Origin: Rhodospirillaceae bacterium
GTDB lineage: Bacteria > Pseudomonadota > Alphaproteobacteria > Rhodospirillales > UBA2165
Assembly: GCA_018649725.1 (NCBI GenBank)
Contig: JABIHH010000088.1
Span: forward strand, 62,001 to 126,000
DNA length: 64,000 bases
Direction of reading: 5' to 3'
Part shown: positions 1 through 10,425 of the stretch, piece by piece
Numbering within the stretch: position 1 is the stretch's first letter
Layout: the number at the start of each line of letters is the position of its first letter
Made by a program: the position numbers and the translations under genes
The notes under the pieces: model-generated
Seen by the model: only the letters and a program-made list of their open reading frames with translations
What the model was told of the DNA's origin: nothing
The model's database searches: none

Positions 1-268
1 TGATGACACACGTAACTGGCCCCAGCTGTTTGGTCACTTCAGGGATCAAGCCTGCAACAGCCGCCTCATCAGCGAGATCTGCCTGCACCGAAATTGCCCG
101 GCCGCCCCCGTCAGAGATTTGCTGAACAACTTCGCCAGCTTCACCCGCGGAGCCATTATAATGCACGGCGACCTGCCAGCCATCGCCGGCCAAAGCCAAC
201 GCCATGGCCTTGCCAATGCGTTGAGCCGCACCGGTGATCAGAACAGTCTTTGAAATATTTTCACTCAT
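1..268 (-). CDS. Short-chain dehydrogenase/reductase, 3' end cut by window edge
   Basis: The first 89 codons of an SDR enzyme are visible, starting at an ATG at 268 and running off the left edge without a stop. The N-terminus shows the Rossmann dinucleotide-binding motif T-G-A-A-Q-R-I-G-K and then V-A-V-H-Y-N, typical of NAD(P)H-dependent reductases and close in style to FabG or pteridine-reductase-like SDRs. The catalytic S-Y-K triad lies outside the window, so the substrate cannot be judged. It is read in the same direction as the downstream antiporter gene region but with its own start. Confident as SDR, not as to function. Confidence 0.8.
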   Translation of the reverse strand, partial: MSENISKTVLITGAAQRIGKAMALALAGDGWQVAVHYNGSAGEAGEVVQQISDGGGRAISVQADLADEAAVAGLIPEVTKQLGPVTCVI

Positions 269-310
269 CGCCAGAGAATGAGAGATCGCCTCTCAGATGG
301 CAAGTCTTCT

Positions 311-1291
311 TTAGGCGGGCAGCAGCCTCTCGACACCGTAGCCGATGGCAGCGATATAAATGAGATAGGCGGCGAGGAACAAGAATGCTTCGACACGACC
401 AAGACGTTCGCGCCGGCCAATCATGTACGGCATTAAAATCAAAGTCGCTGCCAACATAATCCAGTTGTCAAAATTGATCACCCGGGCCGGCACGTCCATC
501 GGAGTCACCAACGACACCACACCAACGATGCCGACGACGTTAAAGATATTGCTGCCGACAACATTACCGACCGCGACATCGGCGTGTTTGCGAATGGCGG
601 CCACGATGGATGCTGCGAGTTCGGGCAAGGATGTGCCAAAGGCAATAACGGTCAACCCGATGACGGCTTCGCTAACCCCAAAATTCCTGGCAATTGCGAC
701 ACCACCTTCAACCAGAAGGTCCGCGCCATAGATCAGCCCGGTAAAGCCGATTAATAAATAAACGATTATTTTCAATAAGTTATCCGGAACACCGTCGACG
801 TCATCGACCTCGTGTTCATACATTTCACCCGCCGCATCAATGCCCTGTTTCTCCCGCAGATAGGTATAAGTCAGGAAGCCAATGAAATAAGCGAGTAAGA
901 TCAGACCGGCCATAAGGTCAATCTGGCCTCTTATACTAAGCGCCATAAACAAGCCGGTACCGGCTAAGAGCATCCAGCCATCACGCTTGAGCGCACCCGG
1001 CTCATTGGCAATCGGCATCAGGAGACCGGCAACGCCTAGGACCAGCAGAATGTTCGCGACATTACTGCCAACGACATTACCAATCGCCAGACCGGAGGAT
1101 CCAGCGAGCGCTGCATTCAGGGAGACCAGCAACTCAGGAGCGGACGTGCCAAAGGCAATCACGGTCATGCCGACGACCAATTTGGAAATACCAAATTTAT
1201 CAGCCAAGCCTATGGCACCACGCAGCATGATTTCCGCCCCAACCAGGAGCAGCACAAATCCAGCAACAACTAGAAAATACATCATGCCCAA
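311..1291 (-). CDS. Calcium/sodium antiporter of the CaCA family (YrbG-like)
   Basis: This 326-residue inner-membrane protein exchanges Ca2+ (or K+) against Na+ or H+ if it behaves like its family. It has about ten hydrophobic segments arranged as two inverted halves, each carrying an alpha-repeat: G-T-S-A-P-E-L near residue 49 and G-T-S-L-P-E-L near residue 219. The acidic residues in these repeats bind the cation in known CaCA exchangers. V-V-G-S-N, the second part of the repeat, is also present in both halves. The length matches YrbG-type proteins. The start could be Met1, Met3 or Met4. It lies between the SDR fragment and the pirin gene on the same strand. Confidence 0.9.
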   Translation of the reverse strand: MGMMYFLVVAGFVLLLVGAEIMLRGAIGLADKFGISKLVVGMTVIAFGTSAPELLVSLNAALAGSSGLAIGNVVGSNVANILLVLGVAGLLMPIANEPGALKRDGWMLLAGTGLFMALSIRGQIDLMAGLILLAYFIGFLTYTYLREKQGIDAAGEMYEHEVDDVDGVPDNLLKIIVYLLIGFTGLIYGADLLVEGGVAIARNFGVSEAVIGLTVIAFGTSLPELAASIVAAIRKHADVAVGNVVGSNIFNVVGIVGVVSLVTPMDVPARVINFDNWIMLAATLILMPYMIGRRERLGRVEAFLFLAAYLIYIAAIGYGVERLLPA

Positions 1292-1364
1292 ACCCTTATT
1301 ACTTTTTGTTTATCTCGTGATACCCATACGGGAGAAAGGTTAAACTTTTGATAAAACGGCCAGC

Positions 1365-2066
1365 CTAGCCACCCAAATCGAACAGCAAAAACTCTGATTT
1401 TTCTGAGGCCGTAATCGTCAAAGAATTTTCTTCAACAATGGCCGCGCCATCGCCGACCGCCAATTTTGTGCCGTTGATCTCAATCGCGCCTGACGCCAAT
1501 TGCACCCAGACACCCCTACCTTCTACCAATTCATAGGTCACCGCATCGCCCGGTGATAAAATGCTTGAATAAAGCTCGGCATCCTGATGGATGGTCACAC
1601 TATCGCCCCGCCCATCACGGGAGCCGATGAGACACAGCTTGCCATCTCTGGCGCCTTCGGGAATTTGGTTTTGCTCATAGCCCGGCTCAATACCGCCAAC
1701 TTCCGGAATAATCCAGATTTGAAAAAAGCGATTGCGGGTATCTGCCGAGGGATTGCTTTCACTATGCATCACACCGGTGCCGGCACTCATGCGCTGGATC
1801 TCGCCCGGCCTAATGATCGAGCCGTTGCCCATATCGTCTTTATGTTCCAGCTCGCCTTCCAAAATATAAGACAAGATCTCCATATCGCGGTGGCCGTGGG
1901 TGCCAAAGCCCGTACCCGGTTGAATTTGATCCTCATTGATAACACGAAGTGGGCCAAAACCCATTTGCGCCGGATCGCTATAATCGGCAAAGGAAAATGT
2001 GTGCTGAGAGTGTAGCCAGTCCAAAGAGGCCAAGCCACGGTCCTCACTTTTTCTTACTTCGATCAT
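1365..2066 (-). CDS. Pirin family protein (bicupin, YhhW-like)
   Basis: A 233-residue cytoplasmic bicupin. The N-terminal cupin contains the metal-binding signature T-H-G-H-R-D-M-E near residue 56 and G-V-M-H-S-E near residue 98, giving the three His and one Glu that bind iron in pirins. The short form (about 230 residues) corresponds to E. coli YhhW, which has quercetin 2,3-dioxygenase activity in vitro; the physiological substrate is unknown for most members. The gene starts one base upstream of the tgt stop, so it is probably the last gene of a queA-tgt-pirin transcript. Family assignment is secure, function is not. Confidence 0.9.
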   Translation of the reverse strand: MIEVRKSEDRGLASLDWLHSQHTFSFADYSDPAQMGFGPLRVINEDQIQPGTGFGTHGHRDMEILSYILEGELEHKDDMGNGSIIRPGEIQRMSAGTGVMHSESNPSADTRNRFFQIWIIPEVGGIEPGYEQNQIPEGARDGKLCLIGSRDGRGDSVTIHQDAELYSSILSPGDAVTYELVEGRGVWVQLASGAIEINGTKLAVGDGAAIVEENSLTITASEKSEFLLFDLGG

Positions 2067-4249
<2,183 letters not shown>

Positions 4250-4313
4250 GCAGGGAGATTTAGCTGATTAGGTGCTGGCGGGCAAACCTCCGAGAGCATA
4301 TAATTTATTAAGG

Positions 4314-4419
4314 CACCCCCCACCCCAACCCTCCCCCCCAAGGAGGGAGGGAACTATTGTTGCAAGGCATTCGATCTACTTCCCCTCCCCCCTTGAGGGG
4401 GAGGGTTGGGGTGGGGGGA
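4314..4419. repeat. Dispersed C/G-rich palindromic element, copy 1
   Basis: An imperfect inverted repeat of about 105 bp between queA and the NifU-like gene. The left arm carries C6-A-C4-AA-C3-T-C7, then AAGGAGGGAGGGAACTATTG and TTGCAAGG. The right arm is the G-rich complement. A second copy with the same arms and the same central CTATTGTTGCAAGG lies at 47121-47227. The G-rich arms contain four G-runs separated by one or two bases, so single-stranded DNA or RNA could fold as a G-quadruplex as well as a hairpin. It looks like a non-coding REP/MITE-like family. Confidence 0.85.
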
Positions 4420-4451
4420 CATTTTAAAATAAGGAACAAGCACGCAAATAA

Positions 4452-4871
4452 ATGATCGACGATATTTATAACAAAGACGTTCTTAGATTGGCTGCCAATA
4501 TCGGCGGCCTGGACGCCTTGGAAAATCCAGATGCAATGGCGTCTCTCAGGAGCCCGCTTTGTGGTAGCTCGATTGAAGTCTCGCTTTCCATTGATGGCGC
4601 GAAAATCTCTGGCTATAGCCAGACCATTAAGGCTTGCGCTCTCGGCCAGGCATCTGCTTCCGTCATGGCTGAGGCGGTCCTTGGAAAAACAGAGGAAGAC
4701 ATTCAGGCCGCCAGAGATCAGGTCAAGGCCATGCTGACTGAAGGCGCTGCCCCGCCCGGCGGCGATTGGGCGGCGCTCGCAGCACTCGCCCCCGCCAAAG
4801 ATGCCAAACCCCGCCACGGCGCAATCCTTTTGCCCTTCGATGCTGTATTGAAGGCAATGGCTGAAAAATAA
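4452..4871 (+). CDS. Iron-sulfur cluster assembly scaffold protein, NifU N-terminal-like
   Basis: A 139-residue protein of the IscU/NifU-N fold. Two of the three cluster-ligand Cys are visible, in S-P-L-C-G-S near residue 37 and K-A-C-A-L-G-Q near residue 62. The third position reads P-R-H-G-A-I-L-L-P-F, with His instead of Cys, as in a known alphaproteobacterial branch of the family. In that branch the role is presumed to be Fe-S scaffold or carrier, but direct evidence is thin. The gene stands alone, with a convergent neighbour ending 7 bp beyond its stop. Confidence 0.85.
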   Translation: MIDDIYNKDVLRLAANIGGLDALENPDAMASLRSPLCGSSIEVSLSIDGAKISGYSQTIKACALGQASASVMAEAVLGKTEEDIQAARDQVKAMLTEGAAPPGGDWAALAALAPAKDAKPRHGAILLPFDAVLKAMAEK

Positions 4872-4877
4872 GCTGGC

Positions 4878-5426
4878 CTACTTAGCCTTCACGATCCATT
4901 TCTTGAATTTGACCGCGGTAGAAGCGCAGGCGGCGAGGTCAAGATTGCGTGACATGAACGGCCCGGCGGAGCGGCTGCCTGCACCGACGACGAGGCAAAG
5001 GTCGTTTTTACCTTTCGGATGAAACTCGCCGCTATTGCTGTCAAAGGTGAAACTTTGACTGGCGGCTCCGGCTTTACAAGCTAATAAGCCAAAAGTGACA
5101 GAACCACCGGGCGCCAGCAGTTCAGCACATTTGCCGGCATATTCAGCTGACATAATCTGACCCGTCCCAGCTTTAAATTTAAACTGCACATCGCCGCCCT
5201 GCGGTTTGCAGGAATGGGCATGGAGGCGTTCCGAGAGGCCGCGGCCTTGCGTATCTATGCACCAGCCGAGCTTATCCTGCTCATCGAGATTGTCCGCCAG
5301 ATAAATCACCGGTGCCGGTGTCTGCAATTGCGGTGGCGCGGCTTGGGTTTTATGAGAAATTACGCTCAAAGCGACCATCAAAAAGGTCAGAGCTAATTTA
5401 CCGCTAATATTCACTAAATAATTCAT
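4878..5426 (-). CDS. Secreted protein, probable ricin-type beta-trefoil domain
   Basis: A 182-residue protein with an N-terminal signal peptide (hydrophobic A-L-T-F-L-M-V-A-L-S, cleavage probably after T-Q-A-A). The mature part has repeated units with paired cysteines and aromatic-hydrophobic anchors (L-G-W-C-I-D, K-C-A-E-L-L, D-L-C-L-V-V, and a terminal F-K-K-W-I-V), resembling the three-fold QxW-type repeats of ricin B lectins. That suggests a periplasmic or extracellular beta-trefoil, perhaps carbohydrate-binding. Ligand residues cannot be assigned. An alternative is a generic secreted RICIN-like protein without sugar binding. Confidence 0.6.
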   Translation of the reverse strand: MNYLVNISGKLALTFLMVALSVISHKTQAAPPQLQTPAPVIYLADNLDEQDKLGWCIDTQGRGLSERLHAHSCKPQGGDVQFKFKAGTGQIMSAEYAGKCAELLAPGGSVTFGLLACKAGAASQSFTFDSNSGEFHPKGKNDLCLVVGAGSRSAGPFMSRNLDLAACASTAVKFKKWIVKAK

Positions 5427-5552
5427 TGTTCACCTCCCTATCGATTTTTCTTTTAATGAAACGATTATGAACGTGAATTCCGTCGATTAGAACAGCAGAT
5501 ACTTAGTTATCTGTGCAAAAAGCTCTACGCTTAAAAATGGACATAAAATAAT

Positions 5553-6890
5553 TTATTTAGAATATTCGTTTATTGCTTCCAAAATTTCCGGAACCTTAAT
5601 TGGCTTGGTAATGTATTTTTTGAAGCCAGCCTCTTTCCCACGTTCGATATCTTTCGGCATGGCTGCCGCAGATATTGCGATAACGGGAATGTCTTTGGTC
5701 TCTTCAATTTTCCGTAATTCCGCCACCGCCTCAATACCGTTCATGGCGGGCAGGTTAATATCCATAAAAATCAAATCCGGGACCAATTCTCGAGCCAAAT
5801 CCAGACCGAGTTCAGCGGTGTGGGCCGACTTCAGTGTTGTAGATGGAAGGCGCTCAACTATCGCCTCCATTAATCGGATGTTTGCCGGATTATCTTCAAT
5901 GTACAATATAACTTCTGCAGTATTTAATACATTCTTAGATTCAGAGTCAGCTTCAAAACTATCATTATCAGCATGGCCTGCCTCAATTTTCTGGTCGTTT
6001 GAAATAGGTATTTCGACCCAGAAGGTGCTCCCGATATTCTCCTCACTTTCAAATCCGATTTGCCCCCCCATCAATTCAGTTATTTGTTTGGTAATTGTCA
6101 GGCCAATGCCGGTGCCTTCTATTTCTCCACTTTCACGACCAAGCCTGTTAAATGGTTCAAATAATCTTTTCTGCTTTGCTTTCGGTATCCCGAGCCCCGT
6201 GTCGCTCACACTAATCCTCAGCCGATCTTTTTCCATATGTTCGGAGGCAATAATGATTTTACCGCCTTCGCGATTATATTTAACTGCATTGGACAAAAGG
6301 TTTAAAAAAACTTGGCGAAGGCGAGTGGAATCTGTGCTTAATAAAGGTAACCCAATATCCGGCTTGGTAAATTCGATGGTTATTTTATTGTCATTTGCTT
6401 GAGCACCTACCAAATTGAGGCATTCATCAATGATCTCTTCTGGGGCCACGTTTTCAAAGGTGAGAGTAATATTACCAGATTCAATTTTTGATAATTCGAG
6501 AACCTGATCAATGAGCTCAAGTAGATGATCACCGCCTTTAAGTATCTGCTGCGTATAACTTATTTGCGGTGCCGACAAAGGCTCCTTTGGATTATTCTCC
6601 AGCAATTGACCAAAACCCAAGATTGCGTTCAAAGGGGTACGGAGTTCATGGCTCATTGAGGACAGGAATTGCGATTTAGCCTGATTTGCGTGTTCTGCAA
6701 CTTCAATAGCCGCATTGAGCCGCGTTTCATGCTCCTTAATATCGCTAATATCCTGGTGAAAGGACAATATGCTGCCATCCGCCAATCGTTGTTTTCTGAT
6801 TCTTATCCAATCGCCTCTGACATTTTGGACTTCTCTATCAGTCGAGGGAGAATCAAATTCTGAGAGTCGATTTTTGACCCATTTATCCAA
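5553..6890 (-). CDS. Hybrid histidine kinase, C-terminal half of a split gene (PAS end, HisKA, HATPase, receiver)
   Basis: This half carries the end of a PAS domain (D-G-S-I-L-S-F-H-Q-D-I-S-D-I near residue 45), the HisKA phospho-acceptor His81 in S-H-E-L-R-T-P-L-N-A, an ATP-binding domain (D-T-G-L-G-I-P, G-T-G-I-G-L) and a C-terminal receiver with the phospho-acceptor Asp in F-M-D-I-N-L-P near residue 377. It is in the same frame as the upstream half (6921-9020) and separated from it by a single TAA at 6921-6923. The start given is a TTG. A GGAGGGG run at about 6902-6908 could allow separate initiation here. Either a nonsense-split pseudogene, a sequence error, or two proteins; see findings. 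Confidence 0.75.
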   Translation of the reverse strand: MDKWVKNRLSEFDSPSTDREVQNVRGDWIRIRKQRLADGSILSFHQDISDIKEHETRLNAAIEVAEHANQAKSQFLSSMSHELRTPLNAILGFGQLLENNPKEPLSAPQISYTQQILKGGDHLLELIDQVLELSKIESGNITLTFENVAPEEIIDECLNLVGAQANDNKITIEFTKPDIGLPLLSTDSTRLRQVFLNLLSNAVKYNREGGKIIIASEHMEKDRLRISVSDTGLGIPKAKQKRLFEPFNRLGRESGEIEGTGIGLTITKQITELMGGQIGFESEENIGSTFWVEIPISNDQKIEAGHADNDSFEADSESKNVLNTAEVILYIEDNPANIRLMEAIVERLPSTTLKSAHTAELGLDLARELVPDLIFMDINLPAMNGIEAVAELRKIEETKDIPVIAISAAAMPKDIERGKEAGFKKYITKPIKVPEILEAINEYSK

Positions 6891-6920
6891 ATCCTCAATA
6901 TCCCCTCCATTCTTGATCGT

Positions 6921-9020
6921 TTACTCGCCAATTTTCTGTATGTATTCCTGATAATCTATGCCCGGCTCCAGTATTTTTCCTGGTTCTCTTTGTTGATTCT
7001 TAAATGCAGAGTTAAAGGCCAGAAGCTTTTTGTTGGAATCCCACAAAACAAACCCTGCATCGAGATTCTCCATAGCTTCAAAGAAGCGATCGCGCATCAA
7101 TTGAACCTCTAATGTATTGGTTTCATCATAAGAGGTGCCGCGATACCCTTTAAAATTGCCACCATCATCAAAATAGGGCACCGCATTTATTGAGATATAA
7201 TGCTTTTCATGATCTTTATTCTCCCAATAATATTTTAAATCCTTTATTGGTTTTCGATCATTTAAGACCTTTCTAAAATCATCCCAACTGCCTTGATGTA
7301 CATTAAATCCTTCGATTTCCCACAAGAATTTTCCTAAAATCTGGCTCTCACCAAGCTGTAAAGCGTTGGTTGGATTCGAGACATACGTATACCGGAAATC
7401 ACTATCCATTTCCCAGAAACGATCAGCTGCCGATTCAGCAAAATCCCGAAAACGGCGTTCACTAAATTCCAAACTCTTCTGAGCGGTTTTATTTTCGCTT
7501 ATGTCCAGCGCTAGCGCATAATATCCCGAAATCTGATCTTGCTGAAAATAGGGCACGTAAATAACTTGGAAATCGCACTTGTTACCGGCAAAATCAGTAA
7601 ATGTTGTTTCGTAGCTGATCTTTTTGCCACTTAAAACTTCATCAGAATATTTGTTAGTTTGGTTGGCGACTTCTGGACCAAAAATTTCGGCAACGGTTTT
7701 ACCAAGAATTTCCTCCTTTTGGAGGTTAAACCACCTTTCATACTCTTTGTTGACATATAAATATCTTCGATCCAGATCAACTTTGGATATATGAACAGGC
7801 ATTGCATCAGAAAGTTGATTTAAAAATTCTTCCGCTAATTCACGTTGAAGAGCGTTATTCTTGAAAACTTCAATTGCCCGAGCCATTTCTCCAATTTCAT
7901 TGGTTTGATCAACCACGGGAAGGTGGATATCTAATTTACCATCCGCCAATTGGTTCATATGAGCCGTCATACTGGCAATCGGACGAATAATCTGACCACG
8001 AATTAACCACAGCGTGCCAAATCCGATCAAACCTAGCAGAACAAGAGTGGTTAAGCCGCTCACTCTAGAGACCAATGCCACGACGGTCAGGGCATCTTTG
8101 ACCTTCAAGGCTTCCGCATTATTTTGCTTCACGATCTCTTTTGTCAGCAAATCAAATCCGTCCAGAGCAGGGCGGTCATCAATCTTAACGGCTTTATCGA
8201 TGGCAGAAGGTAATTCGTCTTGCTGGATCAGCTTTTCTACCTTTTTCAGCGCCAATTCATAGGCTTGAATAACCCCTACAATGCTACCAATTGCCCGCTT
8301 CTCACTATGGTTCAATTTGCTTTGGAAAAATTGATCAGCAATACTTAATGCAGTGGTTATATCTTTACGAACGCCCCCTACTTCTGCCTGTTGGCGCCGA
8401 AGAACAACGTTCTTAAATTTATGGATCATACCGCCATAGCCCAAAGCATTTCGGAGATTTGAAACAAGTTGAGATTTACTCATTTTAGAATTAAGCCTTC
8501 CGGCCTTTTTTATCGCCTCAACTTTTAAATTGTCCAATCCTCTGATTGCTGCTCGGTCATCTACCCGAACGAGCCTATCAATTTCTAGCGGGGTTTTACC
8601 TTGATTTGTTAAATCAACGGCAAAAATCAGTGCCTTGGCATATAAATCCAGGACTTTCTTAATATCTTCGATGGCTTGCCGTTCTATCTTGTTTAGATCA
8701 AGTGACCGATAGCGGGCCAAAACAGAAGTGCTGCCGCCAAGTTGAGCATTAATAAAAGCAATCCGAGCTTGATCCTGACGTAAAACATAGTTCTTAAATT
8801 GATGGATCATGCCACCATAGCCGATTTCCCTATGCAGCGCATTCAGGGTCGTGGCTTTTTGAGATCGGTTTGCCTCAAATTTATCCCAGGCCACCGTTAT
8901 CATCGATACATTATTGATTGCAATTAAGGAACTAGTGACAAACAAGCCACCTGAAACGACAAGCACACCAAAAAGAACCCAGCCAATTGTACTGATTCGA
9001 ATATTATTCAATAAGTTCAT
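6921..9020 (-). CDS. Membrane sensor with duplicated GYGGMIH-FKN motif, HAMP and PAS domains (N-terminal half of split histidine kinase)
   Basis: A 699-residue sensor with a transmembrane helix near residues 10-32, an extracytoplasmic helical region, a second transmembrane segment near 325-340, a HAMP domain (I-I-R-P-I-A-S-M) and about three PAS domains. The periplasmic region holds the same motif twice: G-Y-G-G-M-I-H-Q-F-K-N-Y-V-L-R and G-Y-G-G-M-I-H-K-F-K-N-V-V-L-R, so the sensor domain is an internal duplication. The last PAS domain is cut in mid-fold by the TAA at 6921-6923; its continuation and the kinase follow in frame. By itself this half has no kinase or output domain. Confidence 0.8.
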   Translation of the reverse strand: MNLLNNIRISTIGWVLFGVLVVSGGLFVTSSLIAINNVSMITVAWDKFEANRSQKATTLNALHREIGYGGMIHQFKNYVLRQDQARIAFINAQLGGSTSVLARYRSLDLNKIERQAIEDIKKVLDLYAKALIFAVDLTNQGKTPLEIDRLVRVDDRAAIRGLDNLKVEAIKKAGRLNSKMSKSQLVSNLRNALGYGGMIHKFKNVVLRRQQAEVGGVRKDITTALSIADQFFQSKLNHSEKRAIGSIVGVIQAYELALKKVEKLIQQDELPSAIDKAVKIDDRPALDGFDLLTKEIVKQNNAEALKVKDALTVVALVSRVSGLTTLVLLGLIGFGTLWLIRGQIIRPIASMTAHMNQLADGKLDIHLPVVDQTNEIGEMARAIEVFKNNALQRELAEEFLNQLSDAMPVHISKVDLDRRYLYVNKEYERWFNLQKEEILGKTVAEIFGPEVANQTNKYSDEVLSGKKISYETTFTDFAGNKCDFQVIYVPYFQQDQISGYYALALDISENKTAQKSLEFSERRFRDFAESAADRFWEMDSDFRYTYVSNPTNALQLGESQILGKFLWEIEGFNVHQGSWDDFRKVLNDRKPIKDLKYYWENKDHEKHYISINAVPYFDDGGNFKGYRGTSYDETNTLEVQLMRDRFFEAMENLDAGFVLWDSNKKLLAFNSAFKNQQREPGKILEPGIDYQEYIQKIGE

Positions 9021-9216
9021 GCGCTGTATTATTTTTCCGTTTAAGTGGGTTAGACACGCTTAGTCTGCTTTTTTCTGCCTAGACATGGCGCTAAATAGGT
9101 AATTATGGTGTGGGTAAAAAACAACCAGAATATTAGATTTAAACAGGTCTAAATTTCAAAAATCAAAAGATCCTTTGACGTTCTCTTCTACCTACATACA
9201 GCCTCATTGCGACCAC

Positions 9217-9254
9217 AAAAAAACGCCCACCTTGAAATTCAAAGCGGGCGTTTT
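9217..9254 (-). terminator. Rho-independent terminator after selD
   Basis: Read on the minus strand just beyond the selD stop, AAAACGCCCGC pairs with the complementary GGGCGTTTT, with CTTTGAA / TTCAAGG continuing the stem inwards, followed by a T-run. It is a long, near-perfect hairpin with a U-tract. Confidence 0.85.
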
Positions 9255-9272
9255 AGATAAATCTATAGAGGC

Positions 9273-10319
9273 TTATTTGACCGTAACTTTAGCCTCACCC
9301 TCGGCAAGCTCGCCAATCACGCACGCATAATCGAAGTCGGCATCGTGGAAAGTTTCGAGAATTTTGTCAGCCGCTTCGGGCGGACAGGAGACCAATAGAC
9401 CACCGCTTGTTTGCGGATCCATCAGCAAATTCTTTTGCCATTGCGCCATGTCGTCTGGGATTTCAACATGCTCAATGAAACTTTCCCAGTTACGGCCCGC
9501 CGCACCTGTGTTGTAGCCTTTCTGAGCATAATCCAGCACGGTTTCCAACATGGGCAATTTATCCCACTCAATGGTCGCAGCTAAATTTGCGCCTTTGCAG
9601 AACTCATACATATGACCGCAAAGACCAAAGCCCGTGACATCGGTCAGCGCATGAACTTCCGGCAGCGCAGCCAGATCCGCACCCACTGAATTAAGCTTGG
9701 TCGTGCTTTCAACCATGACTTTATAGCCAATGGGATCAAGCTCATCTTTATTCATGGCGGCACCTAAAATGCCAACGCCCAGGCCTTTGCCCAGGATCAA
9801 CACATCGCCAGCCCGGCCATCAGAATTGCGTTTGATCTTATCAGGATGAATGATGCCGGTAACAGCGAGGCCGTAGATTGGCTCTTTGGCATCAATTGTA
9901 TGACCGCCCGCAACCGGCACACCTGCCGCTTCACAGACTGCCGCACCACCTGCCAGCACGAGGCCAATATCTTCATTTGACATGCCGTTTACCGGAAAGC
10001 CGGCAATGGCCAGCGCCATGATCGGCTTGCCGCCAATTGCATAGATATCGGACAGCGCATTGGTTGCCGAGATGCGTCCGAAATCATACGGATCATCAAC
10101 AATCGGCATAAAGAAATCGGTCGTCGCGACAATGGCCTGTTCATCATTAATCTTATAAACTGCCGAGTCGTCACCGGTTTCAACACCTACCAGCAAGTTT
10201 GGATAATTGGCGGCAGATGGTAATTTAGAAAGTATGTCGTCAAGCACCGACGGTGCTACTTTACAACCTCAACCGCCGCCGTGTGACAGCTCGGTCAAGC
10301 GCGGAAAATCGCCATCCAT
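9273..10319 (-). CDS. selD: Selenide, water dikinase with active-site selenocysteine (in-frame TGA read as Sec)
   Basis: SelD makes selenophosphate, the Se donor for selenocysteine. Reading upstream of the first long open stretch, the frame continues through one TGA (10269-10271) to an ATG at 10319. The N-terminus is then L-T-E-L-S-H-G-G-G-U-G-C-K, which matches the SelD active-site loop S-H-G-x-G-C-G-C-K. The TGA falls at residue 17 and Lys at residue 20, the same numbers as Cys17 and Lys20 of E. coli SelD. The rest (G-D-D-S-A-V-Y, A-T-T-D-F-F, N-A-L-S-D-I-Y-A-I-G-G) is typical, and total length (348 residues) is normal. A GTG start at 10247 would delete the catalytic loop. A SECIS-like hairpin lies at 10243-10257. 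Confidence 0.95.
10243..10257 (-). promoter_or_regulatory. Bacterial SECIS-like hairpin of selD
   Basis: The mRNA AGCACC-GUC-GGUGCU forms a perfect 6-bp stem with a three-base loop whose first base is G (10251). That G is 18 nt downstream of the UGA, within the 16-37 nt window of the published bacterial SECIS consensus. It lies inside the coding sequence, as bacterial SECIS elements do. Confidence 0.75.
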
Positions 10320-10425
10320 GTCCTGAATTCCCTATTGTTACGTTTACTCTGAGGCATCTTATAGCCCGCCAAAGAGAATGCAACCAATCACATAATTGAG
10401 AAATCAGGTACCAAATGGTTAGCGA

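Noticed and set aside
4314-4419. C/G-rich repeat as a CRISPR unit
   Set aside because: Only two copies 43 kb apart, palindromic over the whole length, no regular spacers and no cas genes.
6921-6923. Stop codon inside the histidine kinase as another selenocysteine site
   Set aside because: The codon is TAA, not TGA, and the site is in a PAS domain with no conserved Cys.
10245-10247. GTG as the selD start, giving a 324-residue protein
   Set aside because: It would remove the catalytic glycine-rich loop with Sec17 and Lys20; the upstream ATG restores the family N-terminus.
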